Shown: positions 24,401 to 37,000 of the stretch, in pieces | Numbering within the stretch: position 1 is the first letter of the stretch | Layout of the letters: every line of letters starts with the position of its first letter | Origin: Plasmodium relictum | Taxonomy: Eukaryota; Apicomplexa; Aconoidasida; Haemosporida; Plasmodiidae | Length of the DNA stretch: 64,000 nt | Direction: 5' to 3' | Assembly (NCBI RefSeq): GCF_900005765.1 | Contig: NC_041685.1 | Coordinates: 248,001 to 312,000 of the forward strand | Translations under genes and position numbers: made by a program | Notes under the pieces: model-generated | Databases searched by the model: none | What the model saw: only the letters and a program-made list of their open reading frames with translations | Told to the model about the DNA's origin: nothing

Positions 24401-26117
24401 ACAACTTTCTGAAAATGCATCGGAAGAAAATTTTTTAAAGAGTCGTATTTTTATTATAAAAAATGGTGAAAATATATGTGATTCATGTAAAGATTTATTA
24501 AAGAAAGATATGCTTAATAGTTTTGAAAACTTCGAACTAAATTATGAAATACCAAAGAAGAACATTAAACTAAGTAATGAAGAAATATATAATTCACTCA
24601 TTAAAGATATTTATATAATGTATAAAGAAAAGAAATGCCCTATAAATATTTTGCTACTACTACAAGAATTAAGTGATAAAGAATTAGAAAGTTGTATGAC
24701 TAATTTTCAACTAATTTTACAATTTTATGAAAAAACATTTCTTCAAAATGTAAACGATAATTTAAATAATCTTTTTAATATTGTTAATATATGCAAAACA
24801 TTATCTAATAATGTAAATATTATCTTAAAAAAATATTGCAATGATCAAATATCAAAACTTCATGATGATATAATTTATTGTTTAGAAAAATTTCAATCTT
24901 TTTTTCAATTACATAAACATTTAAATATCTTCTTATTTTTCATGGAGTTATTACTTTTTATTTCAAAAAATATTTATTTTGAAAGTTTTCCTCATTATAA
25001 AGAAACATTTTCAAATTATAAAAATATTGAAATATTAAAAAATTATCATTTTATCAAAGGTTATAAAATCAATTTTAATCATTTTGATGAATATTTACAT
25101 AATAATTATATAAAAGCTCATAAATTTTACTTAAGCTTAAATAAAATCAGAATTAAGTTAATTCAAATTTTTAAATCCTTTGCATATAACAAAAATTTAT
25201 CTTCTCTTTATAATATATCAATTTTAAATATTCCAATCAATAAATTTAACTATTTTACTCTTCCAAAAAATAGTAAAAAAAATAATTCAGTTCAAAACTT
25301 TTCATATTTTGATGACTTTGTTTTTAAAAATAATTCAAAAATTTATCCTTTTTATATTTGCACATGTGATAAATATTCTTTTATAAATATAACTAAATAT
25401 TATCAATCAGAACACAACTTTGTGTTAATTCAAAGGAAGTCATTAAAGATTAATTTGTATCCTTTAGACGTATTAAATATTATAGTAAGAATAAAAAAAA
25501 AATAAATAAATAAATAACAAAATAAATAAATATTTAAAATATTTATAGATAAAATATAATGTAAAAGAATATGTAGTACTTTAATACTCATATTTTTATT
25601 GTACTCATATTTTTTTCTTAATTTCTTCAGGCTATATCTAAAAGCTTTTTCTATATATTTACAAAAAAAGATAAAAAATTAAATATAACTTCATTAAAAG
25701 TAAAATATGGTTATTCTAAAAAAAAACATAGAAATAATATTTTGAAATATAAAAATAATTTAAGTAATTTAAATAATTTATGTGGTAATAATAATATTTT
25801 GAAAAGAGAGAAAAAAAAAAAAAATGTATTAGCATAACTCTTACATTCTTTTTAATTCTTTATTTTTTTATAGTTTTGAAATGTTCTAACTTAGAATCCT
25901 ATTTCCCTAATCCAAATAGTTTTAAACTTAAAATTCAAATTTTATATGTTAAAAAAAAAAAGAAAAAATTAAAAAATTTTTATTGAATAATATATTAAAA
26001 ATATGTGTATTTTTTTCTTTTTCTTTATAGAATTCTATTATTGCAAATTGTGAGCCAGATATGTGTATAATTCTACATACACATAGTTATAAGGAGCAAA
26101 AAGGATATAATAAATAA
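21460..26117 (+). CDS. Anaphase-promoting complex subunit 4-like protein (APC4), putative
   Basis: Five exons: 21460-21811, 21928-25484, 25631-25784, 25874-25947, 26031-26117; phases agree and give about 1407 residues. The N-terminus resembles the first WD40 blades of APC4 (MIFATISNDYNYICIITFYE, then YICATSKSGSMYILDMKGNI). Long Asn/Lys-rich insertions interrupt the propeller. Residues about 1040-1200 resemble the APC4 helical domain: NILLLLQELSDKELESCMTN, then CLEKFQSFFQLHKHLNIFLF, then the pattern HFIKGYKINFNHFDEYLHN, compared with KYFNVERVGQYL in animal APC4. The last exon (NSIIANCEPDMCIILHTHSY) would be a closing blade strand. APC4 is a scaffold of the cell-cycle ubiquitin ligase. The junctions of exons 3 and 4 are the least certain, and the identification is by architecture. 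Confidence 0.55.
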
Positions 26118-26837
26118 AAAAAAAAAAATTATTTTTTGTATATATATATATACCAATTAACAAAATTTGATTATTTCTGTTGCCTCCTTTACATTTTTAA
26201 TAATCATAAAAAAAAAATTTTTTTTAAAGTATTGTCTAATTTCCAAACATTAATTTCTATGTTTTAAAAAATTCTCATTTGTAAAATGTTAACAAGATAA
26301 TCTTTTTTTTTTTTTTTTAATAAATTTTGTCTATTCTATTCTAAATTATTATTTTACATAATTTTTCTTTTCAAAAGTTTAATAATTCCTAAAAAGAAAA
26401 ATCATTAAACATTTATATAAATATATACTTTAATTTTTAATATTAGAAAAAAAAAAAATACACTGAAAAATAATTTTTCCTAACATAAAAAATAAATAAA
26501 CAGTTTTAAAAAAGTAGAAATATTTTATATTTGTTTTTATGAATAATATTATTCATTTTTAATTTTTAATTTTTTTTTTTAACATTAAGAGCAATAAAAT
26601 TATGTCTTTTCAAATAATATAATATTAAAGTATTTTATAAATTATTTATATAATTTTTAAAAATTCAAAAAGAAAACTATAAAAAACATATATAAGAAAT
26701 GGAAAATAAAAATTATATAAAATTTCTATTATAAAAAATTTTTATCTTTACTTTTTTAATAATACATTTATTTAAATATTCTCTAGAACATATGAAATTA
26801 TTTAAAATTAATATATATATATATATATAACTTTTAT
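26118..26837. other. Convergent 3' region between APC4-like and seven-TM genes
   Basis: About 720 bases of A/T tracts, presumably the two 3' UTRs. A (TA)n run ends at 26828. Nothing else is seen. Confidence 0.5.
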
Positions 26838-27737
26838 TTATCGTTTATTTTGGCTTTTTTTTTTTTTTTTTAATTCAAAATTATATGGATCAAATGTTTC
26901 AGAACACAACGGAGTAGTGTATTGAATGTTTAATGTCTGAATAAGAAAAAAAAAAATTTTTTTTTGTCATTATTTAATTAAATATTTTTTTAATTTTATT
27001 TAAACACCATATTATTTTTTTATACGTTTTTTTCTTTATTTGGTTGAAAAGTAGAAATGATTAGCAAAGAAGGGATACATTCTGATATAAAATATATCTA
27101 CAAAAAAAAAAAAAAAAAATGGATAAAAAATATAAAAAATAATATAATTTCATTTATTATTTATTCATATTACTATAGCATCTGATGTGGGTAAGTCTAG
27201 ATATGAATTATAAAAATTTGAATCACTAAAAAAGCACCAGAAAGAATATAATCCTTTTAATGATAAAATTATGAAAAGTATAACAGATAGAGACAGTATC
27301 TATATTAATAAAAAATTTTATTTTTTATATACTAAATATACATATACATTTTAATAATAAAATTTAAAAAAATTTTATTTTTTGTAAAATTTTAGTTACT
27401 CTTCTTATAATGCTTTTTTTTCTTGAAATCCCTTTGCTCTTTTCCTTCAGCTTTTTCGTTACCTTTAAATTAATAAAATTATATTAATATAATTATTTAA
27501 AAATATAATTTTATTTTTTATTTTTACAAACCTTAATCCCATAATAAATGAAACCTATTGCTATTAAATAATCTATAATTGATTCTAAAATATAATTATA
27601 ATAAATATAATCAGTAAAAGTCTTCATGAAAAAGGTTAAACTAGCTAAGACTATGTTTATTGTATATACTAAGATATTTAAAAAAATATATAATGGCCTA
27701 TCATTTGAAATAAAAAAATTAATTAGTAAAATAACAA

Positions 27738-27817
<80 letters not shown>

Positions 27818-28170
27818 CAAATAATTTCTTTATGTTATTTTATATTTTATTGATAATGAAAATTACTGCAAATAAGGAAATGATACTAGTATAGATGCAT
27901 AGTAAACTTGTGACCAAAATACAATTATTATTGTAAAAGATGATAAAAAAAAATAAGTTGGAAATGTTTTAAGTAAAATTAAATAAAAATAAAAATTGGG
28001 AAATAACAATAACGTATTATAATCAATTGAATTATATTTTATGTCTAAAAATGTTAATATTATTAAAGATATAATTCTGCCTAAAAAAATAATAATAAAT
28101 ATTAATACAAAAAAAGATAAAATAAAATAAATATTAATAATAATAATTATTATAATAATAATAGTAATAT

Positions 28171-28212
<42 letters not shown>

Positions 28213-28558
28213 AGTATAATAGAAATTTTTCTTAATTTTATTTTGATTCATTTCATTTTTTAAAATTACTTATATGGCAGAAAAAGAAAAAGTTAAACAA
28301 AAAAAGCCTCGTCTTTTCCCCCGTCAAATTGGCGGAGGCAATTGGAGAAATTTTTTTGTTTCGAATTAAAAGTTTATATAGCAGACAACTTAGATAAATA
28401 TAAAAGAAAATTAATAAAATTAGTAAATAAATACCTAAAAAAAAGAAAAGAAATATTTATATATTTTATATAAATAAAGCATTACTTTTGAAAGAATTAA
28501 AAGCATATCATTTACTATTATATTTATTAAAAACTTTTATAATTCTAAATTTTTTCAT
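26838..28558 (-). CDS. Seven-transmembrane protein of the THH1/TOM1/TOM3 (GPR137-like) family
   Basis: Rebuilt from eight short exons: 28516-28558, 28270-28434, 27867-28080, 27532-27697, 27400-27462, 27174-27299, 27026-27097, 26838-26936. All have GT..AG ends and fitting phases, giving 315 residues. No single exon is long enough to stand out. The order follows TOM1: helix 1 (IYLLILLIFFYIYLSCLLY); a loop with EKTRLFLFNFFFF against TQKVFHLLNF; helix 3 after ISRIISLIIL against NGVRALVF; TIIIVFWSQVYYAS against LLVLFWAEIY; LQPLYIFLNILVYTIN against LRPAYFTINGVVY; the loop KSKGISRKKSIIRR; and ECIPSLLIIS against EILPSALVLF. Plant TOM1 supports tobamovirus replication and GPR137 affects lysosomal mTORC1, so an endomembrane site is likely. 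Function in Plasmodium is unknown. The short first exon is the weakest part. Confidence 0.72.
27745..27813. repeat. Long (TA)n microsatellite in an intron
   Basis: About 69 bases of uninterrupted TA dinucleotide inside the third intron of the seven-TM gene. It is among the longest perfect runs in the window and could form a cruciform or be length-polymorphic. Confidence 0.97.
28303..28351. other. GC-rich patch with hairpin potential inside an exon
   Basis: About 42 bases (28306-28347) are roughly 57 percent G+C by my count, in DNA that is otherwise overwhelmingly A/T. GCCT (28306-28309) can pair with AGGC (28336-28339), enclosing CCGTCA (28321-28326) paired with TGGCGG (28330-28335) around a three-base loop. 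On the minus strand it encodes the loop between helices 1 and 2 of the seven-TM protein (SPIASANLTGEKTR) using GC-ending codons (GCC, TCC, ACG, GGG). The plus strand also holds an ATG-started 31-codon frame (28274-28369). Confidence 0.7.
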
Positions 28559-30661
28559 TTTTATAGCTTTTTTTAATTTTGATACCGATAGTCATTAGGA
28601 GAATAAGGTTAATAAACAAATTTCAATTAAGAAAAAAAAAAAAAATAAAAAGAGCAATAGTTTGACTTTACGATTAATTTATCATTACAACATAATTTTT
28701 ATCACTAATAGTTTTTCTTTTTTCATATATATATATATATATACATATGCCTTATACAATATTTGCCCTTAGAAAAAAAAAAAAAAAATTTAATAAAACA
28801 AAAAGAAAAAAGAATTCCTGTATATTACAATAAATCTGTTTAGCATTTTTAAAAATTTTATATAAATTGTGTTATATTTTTTTTTTTTTTTTTTTTTTTT
28901 GACATATAATTAACAATAACTTAAAAAAAAAAAAAAAGCCTTATCTTTTATTATTTAAGTATTATTTAAAGAAAATTTAATTTCAATAAAAAATAAGAAA
29001 AAAAAAAATTGTTATTTTGTATTTTTTTATTTATTAAATATAATATTTTCAAAAAATTTTATTTTATTTTTTTTTTTTCATTGATATTTGCACACATATA
29101 TAGAAATGAAAATAAAAGTATATATTCCTATAAAAAGAATTAACAGAAATTATACTATAATAAAGATTTCAGAAATTAGTCTTAATATTGTTTTATTTTC
29201 TATTTGCTAGATTTTATAGTTGTAAACAATAAATAATAAATTATATAAAAAAAAAAAAAATTGAAAATAAGATCCAAACTATTCTCTATTTATAAATTAC
29301 ATTAGCAAATCCTTTATATTCCTTTTATTTTTATCTATATTTTTTTGAATTTTTTATATTGTTACATACAGAGGGAGAGATGTACAAATTAAATTAACAC
29401 CATAATATAAAACTTTTATATATAGGTTAAAATTATATTATTAAAATAAAAATATGAAAAGGAATAAAACAAACATATGATAAAAATAGTTCTATTTTTT
29501 TCTTTTTTTTCGGGTTAAAATTTAATTTATTTTATTGCTCTTGTTTTCTTTACATCTAAAAAGAATTAAGGTTACATATTTTTACTTATTTTTTAATAAC
29601 ATAATTTTATATTTTACATTTTTATTTTTACAAAATTTTAACATATATCAGTTAAAATTTTTCTTATAATTCTTAAATTTTTTAAAATTTAACTTGTATA
29701 AATACCATAATAATTTTATTTTTTTAAGGGATTTTATAATACACATATATATGTTTTATTTTTTATTTTTCTTAGAAGTTTCTTTTATGTTCATTTTTAC
29801 ACACATAAATAAAATTGAATATAAGCAAATATAAACTTAATGGCGAAAAAAAAAAAAAAAGTTAATTTTCTAATATTAAATAATATGCAAAATTTCAAAT
29901 ATTTAATGATTCAAAGTAATTAAAAAAAAAAATTAAATTTTGACTAAATTTATTAGTCTGCTTATATATCTAACTAAAATAATATATAAAAGAAATTAAT
30001 TATAAAAATATTATTTAAAAAATTTGCTTGTGTACTATTGCAACATGTAACATGTCTTAACACTAGAATGTTCTGCTAAAACTTATAGAAATATCCTTTA
30101 AAAATAGAACTATTTATATAATAATACATTTTTTAAAAATTAAGATAAAATTAAAAGAAATTAATTTAGATCAATTAATAAAAGTTTATTACAATAAAAA
30201 AAAAAAAATCATGTGTATAAATTTATTATATATTTTTAATTTTCTAAGAACTATTTATTAGGGTAATGTAAGAAACGGTTTAATTTTTGTGTTATGAATA
30301 TTAAAAATTATCTATTATAAATGTAAAGAATTATATTCTTTTCATGTCTTTTTTAATATTTTTATTATAATTAATAATATATATTACAATGTTTTAATTT
30401 TTGTTGAATGTACAATTTCTTGCAATTTTTGGTTGCAGATACTTTATTATTATTTTTTTGATACTTTGTGTAATTTTTATGTGTAGAAATGTTTATTTAT
30501 TTTTTTACTAATAATTAAATCGTTTATTAATTGAAATAAGTAAATATTTATGTGCAATTGCATATACTTATTAAATAAAAAAAAGAAAATAATAATAAAA
30601 TAATTTAATTAAAATATAGTTTTGTATTTATACCATTTATAAGTACTAACCTCCCGTTAAA
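28559..30661. other. Intergenic region between the seven-TM gene and a decayed gene
   Basis: About 2.1 kb of A/T tracts between features pointing away from each other. No RNA gene and no credible frame are seen. It presumably holds the seven-TM promoter and the old promoter of the decayed gene. Confidence 0.5.
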
Positions 30662-32110
30662 ATGCAAGCATTTACCAAGAAAAAGAAATATCATTCTTAT
30701 ATATTCTTTATAATGGTGAACTATTTTGAATTTTTAAACATTTATTAACTTATTTATATAATTAATTATATTTAAAAAAAAAAAATTAAAATAAAAATTT
30801 TCTTGTTTTCCTTTTTTTTTACCGTAGATAAAATTTTTTCTAAGGAATCTTTATGTGATTCAAAAAATTTTTTAATTTAAATAAAGTTATCAGTGCAAGA
30901 AATATATCAAGGAGTAAAAAATTAAAGAAAGATACAAAAAAAATAAAAATAATTTTAGAAGAAATAAAAGATACATGTAATTTTGAAGTGTACTATACAA
31001 AGGAAAAAAAAAAGAGAAAATGATGTATTGGATAAATGTAGAAGAAAAAAAAAGAAATTCACATAAAGCAAGTTTTAATAAAGAATAATTTAAGCACTAA
31101 TCCAGGATCTAAGAAATTATATGGACAATCAAAAAGTAGTGATATTAATAAGTGTAACTATAATAATTCTTTAAATGAAAAAAATAATTTTAATTATGAT
31201 TATTAAGAAAACATTTTTGACAAAGAAATAAAAATATCTGATGAAAATGACAAAAATACTTATGATGAAACTATGTATTTTGAGAATAAATTTAATATTG
31301 ATTCATAGTATTTTTTCGGTAGTAAACATATATATATTATTCTGATCTTAGTTAAGATTATAAATCGAAATATCAGTTCTTCATCTTCATGTAATTAATA
31401 TAAAAATAGTGTGTTTAATAAAGTTTATTTAACCAGAAAATAATACTACATTTATTTTAAGAATACTTATGAGAAATATAATAAAGAACTTAATGTCTAC
31501 AATAATATATTTGAGAAATGTCCTAAATCCGTTACAATAGTTATGAAGTAAAAATACAGCTTTTTCTATAAATCTGGAAAAGTGTAAGGAGAAAATTATT
31601 TAGTATATATTAATCCAATATAGCGAAATAGAAAAAAAATCAAAATCAAAAACAAAAACAAAAACAAAAACAAAAAAAAGAGGGATAAATTCAAGAAAAT
31701 GGAATACCTCAATATTACCAAAAAAGTACTCTATTAATGGATAGTATTAGTGATATGTTAAATATACTTTTTTATAATAAAAATATGAATTGTAGGACTA
31801 CATTTAATGAAAAATTAGTTTTTATAATTCAATAGAATATTTCTACAAATAATGCACAAATTAATAAATAAAAAAAAAACAAAAACAAATTAGAATAAAA
31901 ATAAGACTAAAAAATTAGAAATAAAAATAAAACTAAAAGTAAGAAATAAAAATTAATAATAATTATACTTGTGAAGATGTAAAGAAAAAGATAGAAACAT
32001 CTTCATATATAGTTCAAAAAAAGAAATAAATTATAAAAATTTATAAAAATAAGTTAATAAACTAAATAGTAAGGGGCATCCTATAATTATATCAAAGTAG
32101 TACTAATAAT
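30662..32110 (+). pseudogene. Decayed two-exon gene, identity unknown
   Basis: An ATG at 30662 opens a short exon (MQAFTKKKKYHSYIFFIM) with basic then hydrophobic residues, ending at a possible GT donor (30716). After an A/T stretch and a TAG acceptor near 30830, the sequence again looks coding, but the frame breaks repeatedly. Coding-like blocks include NLNKVISARNISRSKKLKKD, NPGSKKLYGQSKSSDINKCN, FDKEIKISDENDKNTYDETM, ELNVYNNIFEKCPKS and YYQKSTLLMDSISDMLNILF. They are separated by in-frame TAA/TAG/TGA codons and frame changes. The layout (short hydrophobic first exon, long charged second exon) is that of many secreted or exported Plasmodium proteins. No family is recognised. Borders are approximate; no open frame survives above about 60 codons. 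Confidence 0.7.
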
Positions 32111-32719
32111 TTATAATATTTGAGAAAAAAAAAATTATATAAAATATATCGTAAAAATATATCTTAAAATTTAAAAAAAAAAAATAATATTTTTAATTTT
32201 ATATCAAATTATTTAATCCATTACATCTTTAATATAATAAATATTTTGATTTATATTTTTATTTCCTTCTTCATTATATTAAAAGAATAATGTAAGGATT
32301 GTTCTAAAAGTTACAATTAAAGTGTAATAATATTTTTGTAATTAAAAGTTACTTATTTTTTACATAGTTCTTATTCAGAATTGTACTACTATCAAATTTA
32401 AATTTACAAATATAAATCTATTAATATTTTACGTTTAATTTTAATATATATATATATAAATTATTTTTTCATTTGTCATATTTTAAAGCCATTTTTTTTT
32501 ATTATGTATTTATAATTATTAAAGTAAAAAAAGATACTTAGTGACATAAATTATTTTTAATGTAAAAAAATATTTATTTCTTTTAAAATTATTTTTGTCA
32601 TATTTAAAATGCTGCCCTTTTTTTTTCTTTATAAATAATATTATCAAATCATATTTTATCGAATTATTTATGGAAAGATTATATATATGTATTTTTTATT
32701 TTAAGAAATTAAGGTTTTG
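32111..32719. other. Region between the decayed gene and the CLU gene stop
   Basis: About 600 bases of A/T tracts with a short (TA)n run near 32444-32457. Presumably the CLU 3' UTR. Nothing else is visible. Confidence 0.5.
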
Positions 32720-34026
32720 CTATTTTTTCGTTTGTGTGTAAATTCTTTCAAAAGTTTTATAATTTAAAAAATAATAAAGTATGCTCATAAAAATATATAT
32801 ATCATTGTTGTATATTAATACATTTTTTCCTTTTAATGCTTTTTCATTATTAAACTTAAAAAATTTACTTGAAAATTTCTTATTATCAATATTTTTTTTA
32901 GATTTATTCCTATTAACAGAAGATGCTACTGAACTATCAGAATAATTATAAGAATTACTAGAGTCGCTATGCTCGCTTTCGTTTGAATTAAAAATTGACA
33001 CACTATCAATTGTGCTTGTATCAAATATCATATTTTTACTTTTATTTTTAACTAAACTATGTATATAAGCATTCCTATTTAATTTTTTTAACTTAATACA
33101 TTTCATCATTTTTAAATGCATATTGTTATTTTTTATATTGGAGTATCCTCTTGCATCAAATAAATATTTTTCCTCGTCATATAACAATTTTACTTTATGT
33201 TCAACATTGTCTATTAATTTTTTTAGGTAATATGCTGTAACACTTTTATATTTTTTAAAATTTTGATTTTCATTTTCTAAAATAAAATCAATGCTCTTTT
33301 TATTTACAAAAAAAATATCACCAAAATTTTTATTTTCATAATTTGGAGTATTCTTAATAAAATTTCCTAATGCAAAATTATAGTTATCATAAAAATTATA
33401 ATTTATTACATTAGTATTTTGTGTATATGGATAAATTTCCTTTCCTTTTATTTTTTTGAACTTATTCTTTATTATATTTTTGTTATTTTTTAACAATTCG
33501 TTATATTCACAAATTTGAGAAAATAACTCTTTTTTATCTAAAATATATTTATAAGTCTTTATATACACAAGAATCTGCTCATAAGAATATAAATTAGAAT
33601 CATATAAATCAGTTGGCAACTTTAAAGCCTCAGCATTTTTTTTATTCTTGTATAATTCAGTAGAATAAAGTAGCAATAATATCTTCATAATTTTCTTTAA
33701 GTATCTAAAAGGAATAAAAGTATTTATGTATACACTGAATAAATGACATTTTATTTTATCTATATCTAAAATCCCTCTACCATCGACACATTTTAATGTT
33801 ACTATACTTTCAGGAAAATACCAAAAAATTTCATTTATAATATTTTTATCGTGATATATATAATTATAGTTCATTAAATAATAATATACTTCTTCCAATC
33901 TATATATACAACTTTTATTATTTAAATACATGTAAATTAAACCCAAAACATAATTGCAATATAATGTATCAATATGATTTATCCCAAAGTTGTGACTAAA
34001 AATCTAAAAAAAAAAGTAATAAATGA

Positions 34027-34089
<63 letters not shown>

Positions 34090-37000
34090 AGGAAGGAAGG
34101 AAAATAATATAAAATTTTTAAAAATAAAAAAATATAAAATTTCATTTTTTTTTTTCTTTATAAAAAAATAATTATATATATAGAAAAACCTCTTCTGCAT
34201 GTTTAGCATTTATTAAAGCATATTCCATCATTTTATTTTTATTTATTTTTGATCCTTTTTCTGAAAACAATATTTTTAAGGTCATTAAGGACAAGTCTAA
34301 TGAAACTTTTGCCATATATATATTTTTTGTATTAAAAAATTGAAATATATTCTTTACACTTTCTAAAACTTTAATACAATAAAAGGAACTATTCAAAACA
34401 AAATTACTACTTTTATATTTTCTTATAATTCTATTAGTATTATAGTAATAAAACAGAGAATTTGCAAAATAATGTAATATGCAAGCCAACCTAATGTTAT
34501 AAAAAGAATTATTTTTTGGTAGTAATTTAATATTGTCATATAAAAATAAATTTTCATGAGGATAACATATATCATTTAGAAAAAAATAGGATTCATTTTT
34601 ATTTTTTTCTTCTAATATACAATTTTCATTATTATTTTTATTTCTATAAAGTTTAGAAAAAACAATATTGTCAAAATCATCGTTTATATTTATATTCTCA
34701 AATTTTTTATCATTATAATTCTTTAAGCTCATATTTATTTGTAATAAAATAGTAGCTCTCAAAAGAAACAAAAACTCTCTATATTTTTTAACGCTTTTAT
34801 TATACCTGAAATTGATAAAGATAAACATAAAAATATTATAAATATTATTTTTTATTTAAGAAATTAATACAATAATGAATCCTAAATATATAAAATTTCC
34901 TTAATGTATATTATATATATATTTATATTTATATCTAAAATCATACCAAGCTAAAGACAGATAAAAATCTAAATAGAAAGGATGAAAAAAGTTAAAATAA
35001 TTATTTAAAATATTTGAACAAATTTCATATGTTTTTTTATACACATCTATTTTTCCAAAATGAAAAAAATTATCTTCATTACTATCTTTATAATCAGAAT
35101 TATAATTGGTACGTTTTTCACATTCTTTATTATAAGAATCATTTAAATTTTCATCTAAATCATTATTTTGACTAATTTCGTCATTAAAAATACTCCTTTT
35201 GGTAGTAGTTAAATGTTCATTTATACAATTTTCTCTAAGTACATCATTATCATCATAAAAACTATTAGAATTACTGTCTTCATATGATTGATTTGTATAA
35301 AAATAATTTATAAATAACTTATTTTTAATTGCATCTATATCTGTTTTTTTTGAAAGATATTTTGAGTAATAATTTTTAAATACATACATAGATAACCACA
35401 TAATACGAATATGAACAGAAATGACATTATTTTCAGAAATATACCTAAAAACATAATTAGATATTTTTAATGAACTTTTAAAAAAATTAAATTTGATTCC
35501 AATAGCTATTATATTTAGTAAACCGTAAAAAGTAAGATAGCTTGTATCATTATACAATGTAATACTATCTTTTGATGCTAATAAGGAATTTAACTTTATG
35601 TCATATGGCCAATTATTGTTTTTTTCATTTAGAAATAATGATTCATTGAATTTATCATAATTATCTGAATTAAAAATTTTATTTAAACTCTTAAGTTTTT
35701 TGTATCCATTATTATAACTATTATATACTTTTATATTTTCATATTCTTTTTCTTCATTATCCATCTCATGTTTATCGTTTTTTTTTTTTTTTTTTCTATT
35801 GTTTTTTTTTTCATGCACTATTAATTGTTCTGTATAAATTTTATTGCTTATATTAAGATTATGATGATACATCATTGTAAAGAAAATCGAATGTGATAAA
35901 ATTTGTTTATTCTCATTATTTATATCTAGATTAATATTTTCTGGCTTTTTAATATATTTATAAATTGGTAAATCAATATACATAATATTAATAGATCTTT
36001 TTATCCTGATACTATATGCTTTTAAATGATGTAATTCGAATTTTCTATTTGCTTTTTTTATTTTTTCATCATATTCTAATAAAGATGGAAAAAAAAGAAT
36101 ACCCAAGCATTTCTGCAAATTTTCATATATATAATTATGATGCAATTCTATAGGACTGAAATTTTTAATATTAAACAATTTCACACATAATTTTTTTACT
36201 TCTAACAATATATTTTCTGTATAATAGTTTTGTGTTAATATTAAATTAAAAACATTTATTATAAACATATCAATAATTGTTATATTTCCTTTATATTTCT
36301 TTTTAATTAGATTTAAATTATCTAAAAGTATTTCCTTATTATCTAATTTTTTTAAACTGTACATTTCAGTATTGGTATATTTTTTAAAACGATAAAAATT
36401 CAGAAGCTTTGAGGACAAGGAAAAGTTGCAATCTAAATGATTTTCTAGAATCATTTTATTTTTAAGTATTTTAGATATATTTAAAAATGTTTTTAAAGCT
36501 TTTTGTTTTGAACATAAATACATTTTCTGAATATTGTCATTTGGTAAGTAAATTTGTGTTGATTTTATCGAATATCTTGAACTACTACTGTATGATGCAT
36601 AGTTTTCTGAATCCTTCAATTTTTCACTACTTTCATCAGAAGAATTTATCATGTTTTCTTCTATTTCCTCTTCATCTTTGTTTTCATTAAAACTATCTTT
36701 TTTATTTATTGATTTTAAATTATTCAAAATAATGGACTTTTGCTTTTTGAATTTATTACCATATTTCTGAAACTCATTGAATAAATAGTTATTTATATTT
36801 TTTTTATAGAATATGCATATTTCTCGTATGCAAAAAAATATGAAATTTTTAATACAACGAATTAATATTTCATTATAAATCATGTTATATAGCCATTTAA
36901 ATGTTACAAATTTCAGCATTCTTCCCAAATGCTTCATTTTTAATCCTCTACTATGTAGAAATGTTTTTAAAGATATACTATCAAAAGGAACATGAAACGA

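Noticed and set aside
28270-28360. Possible U-snRNA with Sm-like site
   Set aside because: No U1, U2, U4, U5 or U6 signature sequences are present, and the segment is accounted for as an in-phase exon of the seven-TM gene. Kept only as a composition finding.
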